DNA of 64,000 nt, from positions 176,089 to 240,088 of the forward strand of contig KV419431.1 in NCBI GenBank assembly GCA_001630475.1, in the 5' to 3' direction. How positions within the stretch are numbered: the first letter of the stretch is position 1; each line of letters begins with the position of its first letter. The stretch comes from Sistotremastrum niveocremeum HHB9708. Taxonomy: Eukaryota; Basidiomycota; Agaricomycetes; Sistotremastrales; Sistotremastraceae. Position numbers and translations under genes: made by a program. Below, piece after piece: positions 23,746 through 35,806 of this stretch. The notes beneath the pieces were generated by a model. That model was not told the origin of the DNA. It saw nothing but the letters and a program-made list of their open reading frames with translations, and searched no databases.

Positions 23746-26301
23746 ATGAGCGAGGGACTCGATGCAAAGGAGAATGGGAAGCCGCACTGGCATCAAGAGG
23801 TTGACAATGGGCATGTGTCTCATGATAGGGAGGAAGGTGAGCTGCAGCGATGTCCTCTTCCACAAATATAATCTGAATAGCGGACTATGATCTCTTCATT
23901 CAGACTTATCTGGAGAAATGACCAACACCGAGGACCCGGAGCTACTTGAAGAAATACACAGACCGGTTTACGATGAAATTCTTTATATGGCTAGATCGGA
24001 CAGAACGGTTAAAAAGAAGGACGACTATTGGCTCAAACTTGTGTGGACCTATACCGGCGCTTACGTGACATTTCTCTATACGATATGGTCTTACACCTTC
24101 ATATCTATATTCTTTGGTCACCTGTGTGAGTTATACGCGCCAATCTGTTCCTATACAAGTATTCTTACCAAATTGGCAGATCTGATTGATATCTTTGGAG
24201 CTGTATTTTTGGCTACCGGCGCATCGATCGTTCTAGGGGCTCTTCTCGTCTGGTGTATTATCGGCCACAGTCTTCCTTTCTTGTTGGCTCTCAAGTTCTA
24301 CAGAAAAATATCCGGTGACCATAATAGGAGTCTCGTCAATATCTGTGAGTCAGCTGGACGCCGTTTTACCCAGATGGACAAACGTACTGAATCCCAGGAG
24401 TGTTCAATATGTTCCACCTAACCGATGAACAAGTGAAGAATGCCAAGGAAGCTTTATCTGCCCCTCCTCCGAATACCCCTGCAGACTCGGGGGAAGATCT
24501 CGGCTTGGGTTCTTTCCAAACGCCGAGGACATTCAACTTGGATGCCGCTAAGATGCTGTGGGTGTGAGACCATGCTTTTCCTCCTCTGTACTAAAGATCT
24601 ACCAGTTTTCAGTTCGCTTCGCTCATGTATGAACGCACTTCCGACGCTACTCAAGAGGCTATCCTTCATACGCGACATTCGGAGAAGTTCAGGACCACGA
24701 TTAAGAGGATTTCAAATTATCCGTTCTATCGATTGACACATCCAGGAGGGCTTCCCGGTGCGGTTCTAGGCGATCCCGAGGCGGCGCAAGTCAAGGACGA
24801 CTTCAAGTACAATGACAAAGATACGGGAATTGCTCAAATCATCAGTCAATGGCGTGAGTAGTATCGAATGTTAGGCATTTCTCGGAAGAACGATCCTGTA
24901 AATCAGAGGTCCAATATGCGGTAGCTTCTGAGCTGAATTCCGTTTCATCGGCTTTCTCGGCGCTGTTCTGGGATCCACATAGTAATTGGATTGTGGTCGC
25001 GTTCAAAGGTACATACTAGGCTACACAGCTTGTGTAGGTCGTCAGTTTATCATTTGCGCAGGAACAAGTCCAACTGAATACGACGGTAATTGCCTGTCAA
25101 CATTGGCACTGGAGTCGACCGTTCAGTGATAATTCAGAATGGGTTTCGGATTTCACCTACTTGTTAGAAGAAGCCGGGGACTATATCAGAGGCTTCTCCA
25201 AAGGTAAGTCATAGTCGCATGTCTGGAACGCATCTAATGAACACCCACAGTGCATCGTGAGTCCTCTGAGAAGCTGTGCTTACTGCGATGGTGAATTCCT
25301 CTCAGGCGGTTTCTTGAGACGCATGTTCCCTACTTTGAACGAGGCCAGCGGAGCGAGACAACCTTATGGTAGGTGATACGTTAGTGGTACCGAGCATGTG
25401 ATTGACTAGAATTCAATTCCAGATACCATCGCGGACGCAGTAAGACGCGTGTCTGACAACCTCTTGAACCGAGTGCCCAAACCGCCATATATCAACGTTT
25501 GGTTCACAGGTGTGTATTCTTTCATAGCCCTGCTGTATCTGGCTTTCTTAATACAGGTGTCATGCTAGGACATTCACTGGGCTGTGCCACTGCTTCATTG
25601 GCATATTCCAAGGCGGTCGTCGATGAAGAAGGCCTTGGCCCTAGAGAGAAAATAATCGTACGAGATGCCTATCTTTTCGCGGCTCCAATTTGCTGTGATG
25701 TTGACTCTCGCAATGGTAAAGTCTGTTTATTTGATTGAGTATGAGAAGCTACAAGTGCCTCAGCCTTCAACGACAGACTGTTAAGTCATCCCAAACAACC
25801 AAAGACGATGTGGAGGATTACCAATGTGAGTCTATGTAGCTTTGGACCTCCTCTTGACCCGGCTGTTGACAGAGGTCATATTCAGCGGCATGATGCTGTC
25901 GCAACTCTCCTCCCCGATTCCGGCGACCTAATAGAATCAAGTTCACCGAAAGACAGTATCTTCATGTTCTGTCATCTTGGGGCAGAAATTAAAATGCAAA
26001 CTTACCCCAAGCCATGCAAGGTCCTACTGTCCGGAAGACCTTTTGATGAAGAAACACCTGTGGATATTACGAGCAGGTTTGATGACAAGGACTTCAAAGC
26101 TGCAGCCGAAAAGGGTAGTGGAGTAAGTCATTGCACACTGTGGTTGCAGAATCTGCCACTTGTCGGGCGATTCGTGCAACATGGGACGAGTGAGTGCTTG
26201 TCCGATGGCCTTTTGTTTTTGTATGCTCAGGTTTTGCAGCGTTTTATTGGGATCAATTGGAGAGGATTGGGCCGGGAGAATGCAAGTGGATCAACAGATA
26301 G
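23746..26301 (+). CDS. class 3 lipase-like hydrolase with N-terminal membrane helices, copy 2
   Basis: Tandem paralogue of the preceding lipase. It starts MSEGLDAKENGKPHWHQEVD and is spliced at 23812 to an exon starting DLSGEM. Membrane segments are LVWTYTGAYVTFLYTIWSY and FLATGASIVLGALLVWCII. The hydrolase core has WDPHSNWIVVAFKG, GHSLGCATASLAYSK (GxSxG nucleophile) and DAYLFAAPICCD. It ends YWDQLERIGPGECKWINR, aligning with copy 1. A region rich in FMFCHLG and LVQHGT/FVQHGT is shared by both. All exons keep an open frame. The shared exon layout and shared promoter blocks point to a duplication of a whole transcription unit. Confidence 0.87.
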
Positions 26302-26574
26302 CTACGAACGACACAAGGAGACATCGACGTTCAACGTCTCATCTTCCTGAGTCGTGAATCAGACCGAGGCAGACTTTCGATAGCTTGAAGTGGCGCAGTC
26401 AGTGCAGACATTAGGAGACATATGTCTATTTTTCCCGATACCTACAATAGATTTACTGAGGTTAGAATTGCGAACTGACCTGTTGACCTGGAGGCATGCC
26501 GAGATGCGTTGTGCCTGTCGTGAACAGCCGGCGCATCCGCGGAAAGGGTCAGCGAACGAGACCAAGACCAACAA

Positions 26575-26801
26575 ACGCGACGCGACACGTGACGCGCACT
26601 GTCACAACGTTATCATCACGTGCACAAACACGTCGCGTCGCGATGAAGTCAACAACTTCGTCAGGCGGAGTTTGGAAAGTTTTGTTTCACATCCGGCGTA
26701 TTCTAAGCGAGCCCTGTCTCACTCGTGCTCTCTCTCTCCATCCACCACCTCCTAGGCCATCCGGTTCTCATACTGGGGACGTGTCGCGTCGTGTCTCGCG
26801 T
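26575..26801. promoter_or_regulatory. cluster of MCB-like sites upstream of CDC6
   Basis: ACGCGA or its complement TCGCGT/TCGCGA occurs at about 26575, 26580, 26633, 26638, 26784 and 26796, within 300 nt of the CDC6 start. Two CACGTG boxes lie at 26586 and 26617. ACGCG cores are the MBF (Swi6-containing) site that drives G1/S genes, including cdc18, in yeasts. Confidence 0.6.
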
Positions 26802-26864
26802 TCTTCAAGGTCATCTAGCAGGCCCTCTCGCAGAATATTCATATCAGTAGTACCTGGAAGCAAG

Positions 26865-28954
26865 ATGCCTAGCACGCGAACGTCGAAGAAACGCGCTCAC
26901 CCTGAGTCAATCGTGGCCTCGCCATCCTCATCTAATGCCAACGTCGGAGACACCAATACCACCTCTACTCAGATCACCAATCCGAATACGCGTCGACGCT
27001 CTCTTCGTGTCCTATCGTCGCCATCTTCGTCGTCTCCTATGAAGATCTTCGGCGATGTAGATCATGATTTGGATGGTCCACCTTCATCTCCTACGCCTTA
27101 TCGAAAGCCGCCTTTGAAGCGCGCACGTACTAGTTTGACTATGATGGATGGGGATGGGAATAAAGAGAACGTGCCACCTATGTTGATGGCACCCGTATCT
27201 GGCTCGGGCGCAGGTTCCGTTAATGGCGGTGCTCAACCTGGTCGAACTACGAGGTCTGGACAGACGAGAAGAGGGAATACACCTTCCATTGGTCTAGGAC
27301 TGCCTTCCAGTAGATCGAGAGCATCGAGTAAGTGCTTTCGATATCTGCCCCTACACGTGAGGTCTTCATATGTCTTGTTCAGCTCCCCGAAGGACGGTCT
27401 CCATGCCCATCGGCCGCGACACGAGCATGAAAATCGTCGACATGCCTGCCCCGGAAATTGCGCAGCTTACCTTGAATACTCCTCCGCCTACCCCACAATC
27501 CTTGCACAGTCGTGCACGGGCTCTTCTTCGCGCCACAAGCACATCATTCGTCGGTCGCGAAGATGAGCGGTTGAAGATCACGGCCTTCTTGAAAGGCTTT
27601 ATTGAGCCTGACAACTCCCCATCCACCGAAGGTCCGAGTCTCTATGTTTCCGGTGCTCCTGGGACGGGCAAAACAGCCCTCGTCAACGACGTTCTCTCGT
27701 CTCTTGCTCAGACTGGGCACGAGAATCTTAAGGTCGTCGTACTTAATTGTATGGGACTGGGCGAACTGGGACTCGGACCCGTCTGGGATCGCGTGATGGA
27801 GGAGTATGTTGACGGTGATAAGAGGAAACGCGGAGCTTCGAAGAGCAAGAACAACAAGGCCGCTTTCGATGTCCTTATGGGCAAGGAGGATACGAGATGG
27901 TCTGTCGTTGATTTTCTATATTCAATTTGCTTCCGAGTGCTTACATAATTTTCTTATCTTCTCTTTCAGCGTCCTCGTCCTTGACGAGATCGACCATCTA
28001 TCGGCGAGAAATGCAGACATACAGACCATATTTGATCTCCCGAACAAGTTCTCGAACACTTTACGTGTTATTGGCATAGCTAATACCCATACGCTGTCAT
28101 CGTCCTCACACTCTTGCGCTGCTACCACCATCCACTTCGCTCCTTATACGGCTCCCGAGCTCAGCGCCATCATCTCCTCACGGCTATCTCCTATCGTCGC
28201 GGAAGATGCTGCATTTATCGGCACGTCTGCACTGGCGTTGTTGACTCGCAAAGTCTCTAGCACTACGGGTGACGTTCGTGTCGTAATATCGACCCTTCTC
28301 CGCGCCATCGACACATCGTCTGCAGCCAATGCACCCACTGTTTCCCCCGCCCATATTCTCGAGACTATCAAAAAGGACAAGTCTCAGAACGCGAGCAGTA
28401 GCGATTGCGTTAACAAAGTCCGGGCTTTAGGATTCCAAGCTCGAGTCGTCTTGTGTGCATTCCTCCTGGCATTGAAAAGGCTCGCGGCAGGCGTGCCTTT
28501 GTCTTCTCACGCAGCACAGACTGTCACGAAAGGAAAGGAAAACCCTTCAGCTCCTTCCAACGGCACATCCGCTTCCAATGGCCTCGACCATACCGTTCTT
28601 CATGCATATTATTGTGCTCTCCTTGGACCGACCCCCTTCGAACCTGTCCCCCGTACTGAACTCGCCGATGTCTTAGGGATGCTCGAGATTCATGGCCTCG
28701 TCTATCTATCACTCGCACAATCTAAAGGCAGAGGAGCGAAGGGCAAGGCGATGATTGCATTGGCCAGCGGAGTGCGAGAAGAGGAAGTCGTAAGAGGATT
28801 ATCAAATGGAGAAGGTGCGATGGAAGAAGAAGTTACGAAGCTTTGGGACAATGAAGTGAAGAGAATCAACCGTATCAGTGGTGCTCGGAAAGCGGAACTG
28901 AAGAACCTCGGTGAGAAGAAGTTGGCCTCTTTCGATGAAGCCATGGAACAGTGA
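26865..28954 (+). CDS. CDC6: Cdc6 DNA replication licensing AAA+ ATPase
   Basis: A 654-residue homologue of Cdc6/Cdc18, which with ORC loads the MCM helicase at origins in G1. Three exons: 26865-27327, 27383-27899 and 27970-28954, total 1965 nt. The N-terminus is basic, Ser/Thr-Pro-rich and likely a CDK target (for example SPTPYRKPP). The AAA+ domain follows: FVGREDER, Walker A SGAPGTGKTAL and Walker B VLVLDEIDHLSARNADI. Then comes the sensor region RVIGIANTHTL, a helical lid, and a C-terminal winged helix with YYCALLG and VLGMLEIHGLVYL. Absence of a BAH domain argues against Orc1. I chose MPSTRTSKKRAHPES as the start; the upstream in-frame extension overlaps the promoter sites. Confidence 0.92.
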
Positions 28955-29978
28955 TCAGTTCATTATCGCGCCCATCGTCCGTCCTTTCGGTAAAGTACTT
29001 AATCTTATATCTCCTTTTATCGCTTTGTCTTTCCTTCATGCCTTTCTCGTTATGTCTTCCGCCTGACTTTCTGTCTCTTCATCTGCATGCATCTAACATC
29101 TGAGCATCTTTTTCTTTCTTTGTTTTGTCATTGCATCATGATTCATGCCGTATGAAGTTAGAATCTAACGAAGAAAATGTAAACTGTCTGTAAAACTATC
29201 AATCGATTTATCAGAGTGAAATAACATGCTCAGCGTCATCGACATTCAAAACCGTATGGAGATTAACAGGAGAACTTTGTCAACGATCATGCCCAGCTCT
29301 AGCAAAACTGCATGCCATCCCTGCGGTTTCGCCGACATTTCCGGATCCGATGTCCGCCGTTTCAGCGAGCGTTTTCTCCACCACGCAGCTCTCTCAGCTC
29401 TCTGGCTTCCACCCACTTGGAATATTGTTATGACACAAATTGCCGGACGTGGCAAGAGAGAAGCATGATTACATCAAACGATATCCTCAGAACACGACCT
29501 TATCCGTCGACCGAGATGGAGTCGCTAGTCAGCAATCGAATTCGGGGCGAATCAAAATATTCGGTCCCCCAACGTTTTTCACGGTCTGCTATAATCTGAG
29601 GGCTGTGCGACTCGCGCGATCTTATCAGCGGTCAGATAGCGTCACTAGGATCTTCTAAGGCGCTTGCAGCCATTCTGACCCCTTACTTGTACTCCCGTCT
29701 CGGTCAAAAATGGATCCGAGTCGGGGCATACGTATAAGTTTCTCAAATCATTCGCAGTGGTACGCCTCTTTCAGGTTCTTGAATCCATTTTTGAAACGCT
29801 TTCTATTCAGTTGAATGGGAAGGTCTCATTTTCGTGACTGCGTACTCGGCATCCGACGGCCTTCGCTACCCACAGACGACGTAGGCTGACGTTTCTTGGT
29901 GATTTAATACCTGCATCCAGCGGTATGGAGCACAACCTATCACCCTCGCCTTCCCTCTTAGCTCACCAGTGAGATATA
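28955..29978. other. intergenic region
   Basis: T-rich 3' region of CDC6 followed by about 800 nt with no recognised gene. Open frames at 29226-29658 overlap one another on both strands without family signal. Confidence 0.5.
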
Positions 29979-31194
29979 ATGACTACCACGAACAAGACAC
30001 TCGCCGGCCCTGTCAGCGACTGTTGTGCGCAGGGTATGAAACATGTGGGCACCCCCGTCGGCCAAAAGATCAACATCGGAGGGATGGATACTTATATCAG
30101 CTATCCTCCAACCTCGTCCTCAGAGAAGCCGAAGAAGATCATCCTAGCCTTCCCCGACGTAAGTCTAGAAATCGATATCCGGTCTTCGTCGGTAACACCC
30201 TTTCTCAGATCTTCGGGACGTTCTATGTGAATACCGATCTTGTCTTAGACCATTTTGCATCTCATGGTAGGCCCATTCTGCTCGGTAAATCTGGACATGT
30301 ATTCACTATTCATCATCAAGGTTTTCTGGTTATCGCACCCGACTACTTCCAAGGTGCGAAGAAGCTCAGAAATACCTTCAGGCGTCTAATGACGGGGCTG
30401 GCGCTTTGCAGGAGATTCCGTTGCTAAGCATGTCGAGGAAGGAGTCGGCTTCAAACCCGGATTCGATCTCGCAACATGGGTGACCCCTCATATCCAATTC
30501 GCAAAGAAGGCAACGCCACCTTGGGTAAAGGCTGTCAAGGAAGAATTTAGTGCGCACTCTCGAAAATTGTCTTGTGACATGACCCTAATCTTCTGCTTCG
30601 ATTGAAGGTGCGCCGGGAACCCAATGGGCCACAATCGGTATGTGCAATACATGAGTCTTTCAGGGCCTGTCATTTAAAGAGGCGCATAGGCTATTGTTTC
30701 GGAGCTCCCTTCGTCATGGACCTTCTTGCCGAAGACGATGCAGTCGTCGCTGGAGCATTCGCCCATCCGGCCTTCCTCGATGAAGATCACTTCCGAAAGA
30801 TCAAAAGTAGGTCGCTGGCAGCGATGATGAAGTAATACGCTAACAACTGTCGATATCAGAGCCGCTCTTTATGTCTCTTCCTGGTACGCATCGCATGAGA
30901 TTTCCAAAAAATGTACCTCTAACTGAACTTATATCAGATATCGATCAACTCTGCCCGGCAGAGTCAAGACACGTCGCAGAAGAAATTCTCACGAAGAAAG
31001 AACACAAGTATGTTGCTCAGTTGTTCGGTGGCGTTCATCACGGGTTCGGAACGAGGGCTGATATCACAAACCCTTACGAAAGTATGTTATTTGCCTTTTG
31101 CAATGAGCTGGATATTCATTGTCGTCTAGAATGGGTGAAGGAAGAATGCGCGAAAGGATTTGAGGCGTGGTTGAACCTTTTCTTGGACGCTTGA
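29979..31194 (+). CDS. dienelactone hydrolase family protein, copy 1
   Basis: An alpha/beta-hydrolase of the dienelactone hydrolase family, which in bacteria opens lactones of the chloro-/catechol pathway and in fungi has broad esterase roles. It starts MTTTNKTLAGPVSDCC. The frame continues through short introns: KIILAFPD, IFGTFYVNTDLVLDHFA, GFLVIAPDYFQG, GAPGTQWATIGYCFGAPFVM (Cys nucleophile in GYCFGA), AFAHPAFLDEDHF, and HKYVAQLFGGVHHGFGTR, where His belongs to the triad. It ends CAKGFEAWLNLFLDA. About eight exons. The tandem copy at 32197 is very similar from the first residue. Cytosolic, since there is no signal peptide. Confidence 0.9.
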
Positions 31195-32196
31195 TAGGCC
31201 CACTCAATAAAAAGAAATAATTTCCTTCTGTATTTGTGATACTTGAAAGGACGATTTTATTCCTATCTCCATTGCTTGTCCTCCTCCTTTACTCTTTCAT
31301 CTTTCATAATATCAACCTGGCGAAAGGTGAATCAGTCTTTGGCATCGGCCAAAGCGAAACCCCGTTTATAAAGGTGGTCCTCTCAGTTTGTGTCAGAGAT
31401 GCTGTAAGTGTAAAGGAGCTGGTCATAGGTTTGAGCGGTGACTCTCGATGATTACAACGATTCATCGATACTGCGACTCGGAGCTTCGTGGAATGAATGC
31501 GGCGCTTATTACCGGCGACTCACCTTCTCACCATACTACCACCTCTGGAAAATCATTCACATTCGGAACAGCTTCGTATGTTGAAACTGCACCTATTAGA
31601 AGCAAAATGCCCAAATCTATCAGCCACGAAACATACATCAGTGCCATGCCAGCTGCCGAACGAGGGTCGACGTGTCCGACCTTCGCTTCGCTATTATCGA
31701 TCGTCTTTGGACCCGGTCTCCAGAGTCTTCTCTTGGCCAACAATGACGGTCAGCTTTTAGTCGTTGAGAATCTGATACGGGAGTCTGTGTAAATATTTAT
31801 AAACCGCCATGGTCTCTTTTTTTTTCAGAACGCCGACTCCGCAACACACGCTTTCCAATCGCTAGACATTTTGGATTTGCTTGCTAGACTTGTACGTCGG
31901 CCATGAACGGCCCCGAGACGGACGACCTCCGTGGTCAAGAATCTCAGGCCGTCATGACCAGTGCCATTTTGGAAGTTCTTGGTATTCGCTGCATGACCTC
32001 AGACGCATGAGTATCGTTACCAGGAAGGCTTCCTGTATACGGTCTTCATCGGAAGTTGTGCTGTGGGTAGATTTGGGAAGCTTGGCAGGAAACTAGTTGG
32101 AATGTGCTAAACGCTCGAAAATTTCATAAAGCCTCGCAGAGATATGCACTCAGGCAGCATCGACTCATAACTCAGAGCCACCTCAAGACGACTACA
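31195..32196. other. intergenic region between DLH paralogues
   Basis: No gene recognised. The frame at 31448-31792 overlaps a minus-strand frame and has no family signal. The 60 nt before the second start is purine-pyrimidine mixed with no clear TATA box. Confidence 0.5.
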
Positions 32197-33450
32197 ATGA
32201 CAACCACGAATAAGACGCTCGCCGGTCCTATCGGCAACTGCTGCATCCAAGGCTTTAAGCACGAAGGAACACCGGTTGGACAAAAGATACATATTGGAGG
32301 AATGGATACATACATCTCATACCCTCCCAATTGGTCGTCTGATGGTCCCAAGAAAATTATCTTCGCCTTCCCTGATGTGAGTAGCCACTGGCCACATTTG
32401 GCTATCTTTTGAACCGAGCTATACTTATTGTTTTCCAGGTCTTTGGAACTTTCTACGTGAACAATGACCTTGTTCTGGACCATTTTGCATTTCTAGGTAT
32501 ACTCGATGCCTTCTTTCCACCTGTAAAACTGATCCAAACCTCAATCCAGGCTTTCTTGTCATCGCGCCCGATTATTTCCAAGGTTTTGGAATTGCACCTT
32601 ATTTAATGATGGATGCTGAACAGCAATGGTGGCTTTAGGAGACTCTGTTACTAAATATGTGGTCTCCGAAGTGGGGACTGATGTTGTTACCAAACCCGGG
32701 TTCGATCTCAATACGTGGGTCGCGCCTCACATTAAGTTCGCAAAACAAGCCGTGCCCATTTGGATTAAGGCCGTCAGGGCTGAGTTTGGTGTGTCACATG
32801 CATTTCTCGTCTGTTACATCCTCATGTATGTTCTTAACTCCGTAGATGCTCCTGGGACTCAGTGGGCTACAATCGGTTTGTTTGGCGATTCTATTCGTAA
32901 CCTCGGGCTCACTCTTTTCCGCTCGTTCTTCCTTGTGCAGGGTACTGCTTCGGGGCGCCTTTCGTCTTGGACCTTCTGGCAGAAGACGACGCGGTCGTAG
33001 CAGGCGCGTTTGCGCATCCTGCGTTCCTAGACGAAGACCATTTCCGCAATATTAAGAGTAAATTCCAGTCTCCATTATAGAAACTTGAACTTTTCCTGAT
33101 TGTTCCTCTCCTAGAACCCCTCTATATGGCAGTCCCAGGTGAGTCCTTGCTCTAGTATAAGGTGTTTCTCGTTGTTAATGTCGGCCAGATGTCGACGAGC
33201 TGTATCCGGCGGAATCACGCCATATCACTGAAGAGATTCTCACAAAGAAGGGTCACAAGTATGTGTCGCAAATCTTTGGCGCTGTCCGCCACGGCTTTTC
33301 TACGAAGGCCAATCTAGCGGTCCCTTATGAGCGTATGATGCTTGATCATTCTCATATACTGCCTCTCTAATGTTGCTTTGGTCAGGCTGGGTCAAAGAGG
33401 AATGTGCGAGAGGATTTGAAGGGTGGCTCAATCAATTCTTCGCGACTTGA
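32197..33450 (+). CDS. dienelactone hydrolase family protein, copy 2
   Basis: Tandem paralogue of the DLH gene at 29979, with the same exon order. It starts MTTTNKTLAGPIGNCC. It keeps the Cys nucleophile motif GYCFGAPFVL, the segment AEDDAVVAGAFAHPAFLDED and the His region FGAVRHGFSTKA, and ends CARGFEGWLNQFFAT. The first copy has HHGF where this one has RHGF, so the catalytic His is kept. The exon after FQG (from about 32627) reads MALGDSVTKYVVSEVGTD and is a few residues longer than in copy 1. No sign of decay. Confidence 0.9.
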
Positions 33451-35806
33451 TTTGATGCATCTCGAAAGTTTGCCAGGTCGGCATCTTGCCCTTAAATAAC
33501 AAGACACTACTACAATTCGGATATGGGATAGACTCAAGTTCTCGTACGAAGGCTTGTCATGAACGAACAGACCAATCAAGTAAACAAAGATGGAAATAAA
33601 TTTGATGTCTGAGTAAATCAGACGGTGAAGAGTGTGCACCATCAGCCATAGTCATAATCCCTATGTTCCTGACATTTTCTAAATTTTGGCCGTATTGTGT
33701 TCAGCAATGCACCAACTCAGCGAAGACTCCGGCAGCCAGTCAGTTTCTCGATCCCGCGGAGTGATAACTGAACCCTGCGTAAACATTCCAAGACCAATGA
33801 ACTGTAAAAGTATCCAGGTACATCTCACTGAGGTATCCCCGGCAATGTTTTACGTACTTTCTAACGCACGTTCAGTGGGTACCTTGAAAGCCTCCACCCT
33901 TCGACGTAACCTGAATGTTGCAGTCCGGTTGTGCCTGGCCGCCGGTAGATAAATCTGCTGCCTCAACGTTGTCCAGTGTGCGAATGTAAGGGAGATATTG
34001 ACCGGACCGGCGGGACCGCCAACTTTGAGCGCTGCTATATTTCTATAGAGACCAAAAGCCAGAACCGGGCAGACAACAAGACGGAATCAAAATCTGCGCC
34101 ACCGAAGGAGCCCGAATCCGGGAACACGTCAGTGTCGGCTGGAACAACATCGGAAAATCTTTGTCCACTGGAACAAACGGATTTGATGTGGATTGGCAAA
34201 GGTACGTAAATGAGTGCAGGGTGCCGGATGCCGTTTGACGAATGCTGCAAACGTTCTTCGAAGTTCGAATCTTTTCCGGGCAATACTAGCTATCAATATC
34301 GGCAGCGGATCCGTCTTCAAGTTGAATTGATACAAGGGCTTTGCTAAATTTCCTTTGTTGACTTTCCCCTTGTAATCTTCAATGAGCCGCTCAAGGTCTT
34401 AATATTCAAAGCGAGTCAAATCATGAAAAAAACCTGGCCTCTGCAATTCGCTTGTGTTTCTTCTAGAGCAGTTGCCCGGAAATAGCCGACCCTTCTTCCT
34501 TCCGGCGATCACAGTCACCGTCCTTCACTATCTTGATAATTCATGACACCTAAGCCCGACTCGAATTTGAGACCTCTCTGTAATCTTGTTCAGGATCGCT
34601 CGACTAAGTGACGTTTCGTCATCTGTTATGCTCGCTACGGGATTTCGATTTCGGCCCGATTTGCGTATCGCAAGCAATTGGAAAGTACAGCATCAGTTCG
34701 GCGGACACAAAGACCGCCGAGCTCATAGCGCCGACTTAATGGTGCACTCGCACATCCATGGCGGCCGCATCTCCCTGAAGAGCCATTTGACGTTAATGCC
34801 TCACTCGATCATGTGGTGCTCCGGTTATCACCTTCTCGACAATCAGTCTTCTCGACGGTCCTGAGTTTATTGCCTTCACTTTCTCACGGTTGTTGCGCCG
34901 ACTACGCTATAACTCCCGAGGTGCCAGTCAGTCAGATCAGTTGCGAATCGGATAGGAGAGTTGAATGGAACCTCCTTAAAATGTCCGTCAACTTCTCTGG
35001 TCTTTGGCTAGGCGTTCTTTGATGATTTCGGCGGGCGGAGACGTTCGGTCACAAACTCGAGCTCATACGGAGTTGACTTCTAGAGAAAACTCTGCATCAA
35101 TTACAATCTACAGAACTTTTGCTCGGTAGGCGATCAGCTTCTGTAACCGTAAGCTGTAGCTGTAACTTGCTCGCCTTCAAATACCAGGTGACTGGTCAGT
35201 GGCGCTCATATATGCACTTCGGGGGCCGTTCGTGACTTCGGGACTTTTCAACGGGATGTCTTTGACTGCGATCAAACAAGACCAAGATACCCGGCCAGAA
35301 GCAAATGGTCTATGGAACTCATATCTCCGCTCATAGTGGAATCTTCTATCTGCTCCCGAAAGACCAGGGACATTTCTTCTCAATTCAGCGGATGGACCAG
35401 GAATATTGATTTGGCTACACACATCAAGCTCAATGCATGCCGATTGCTGGAACAGGCAATGCTCTTGATCTCAAACAGACCTCGGTCTTCGGCCCGTGGT
35501 TTGTCGCCGTCTGATCAGGCACCACACTCAACGCTCGGCGACGAGGTTTGCATTCAGTCTTGTTGAGTAGGGCTGTTTCGGGGCGTCTCACGATTCCTCA
35601 TTGGCAGGCCGAGGACGGACATTGTCATTCAGCTTTATCACTAATCCAGGGCAGAACAGCTGAATCCTCGAGTCGGCCGATTCTGTGAGAGGTCTTTTCT
35701 TGAGAAAATGGAATTGTTATTACTTCATTCACGCAAGCGAACAGAGAGGAATGAACATAAAATACGGACCTCTTGACTCCAGTTTCCTCATTCAACTGTT
35801 CTTCAC
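33451..35806. other. 2.3-kb intergenic region
   Basis: No gene recognised on either strand. Short open frames (for example 33976-34209 + and 34035-34283 -) overlap and show no motif. I saw no long terminal repeats. The end near 35750-35800 should hold the laccase promoter; CATAAAAT near 35756 is a weak TATA candidate. Confidence 0.5.

Noticed and set aside
33451-35806. Checked for a degenerate transposon
   Set aside because: No terminal repeats, transposase or reverse-transcriptase motifs seen in any frame.
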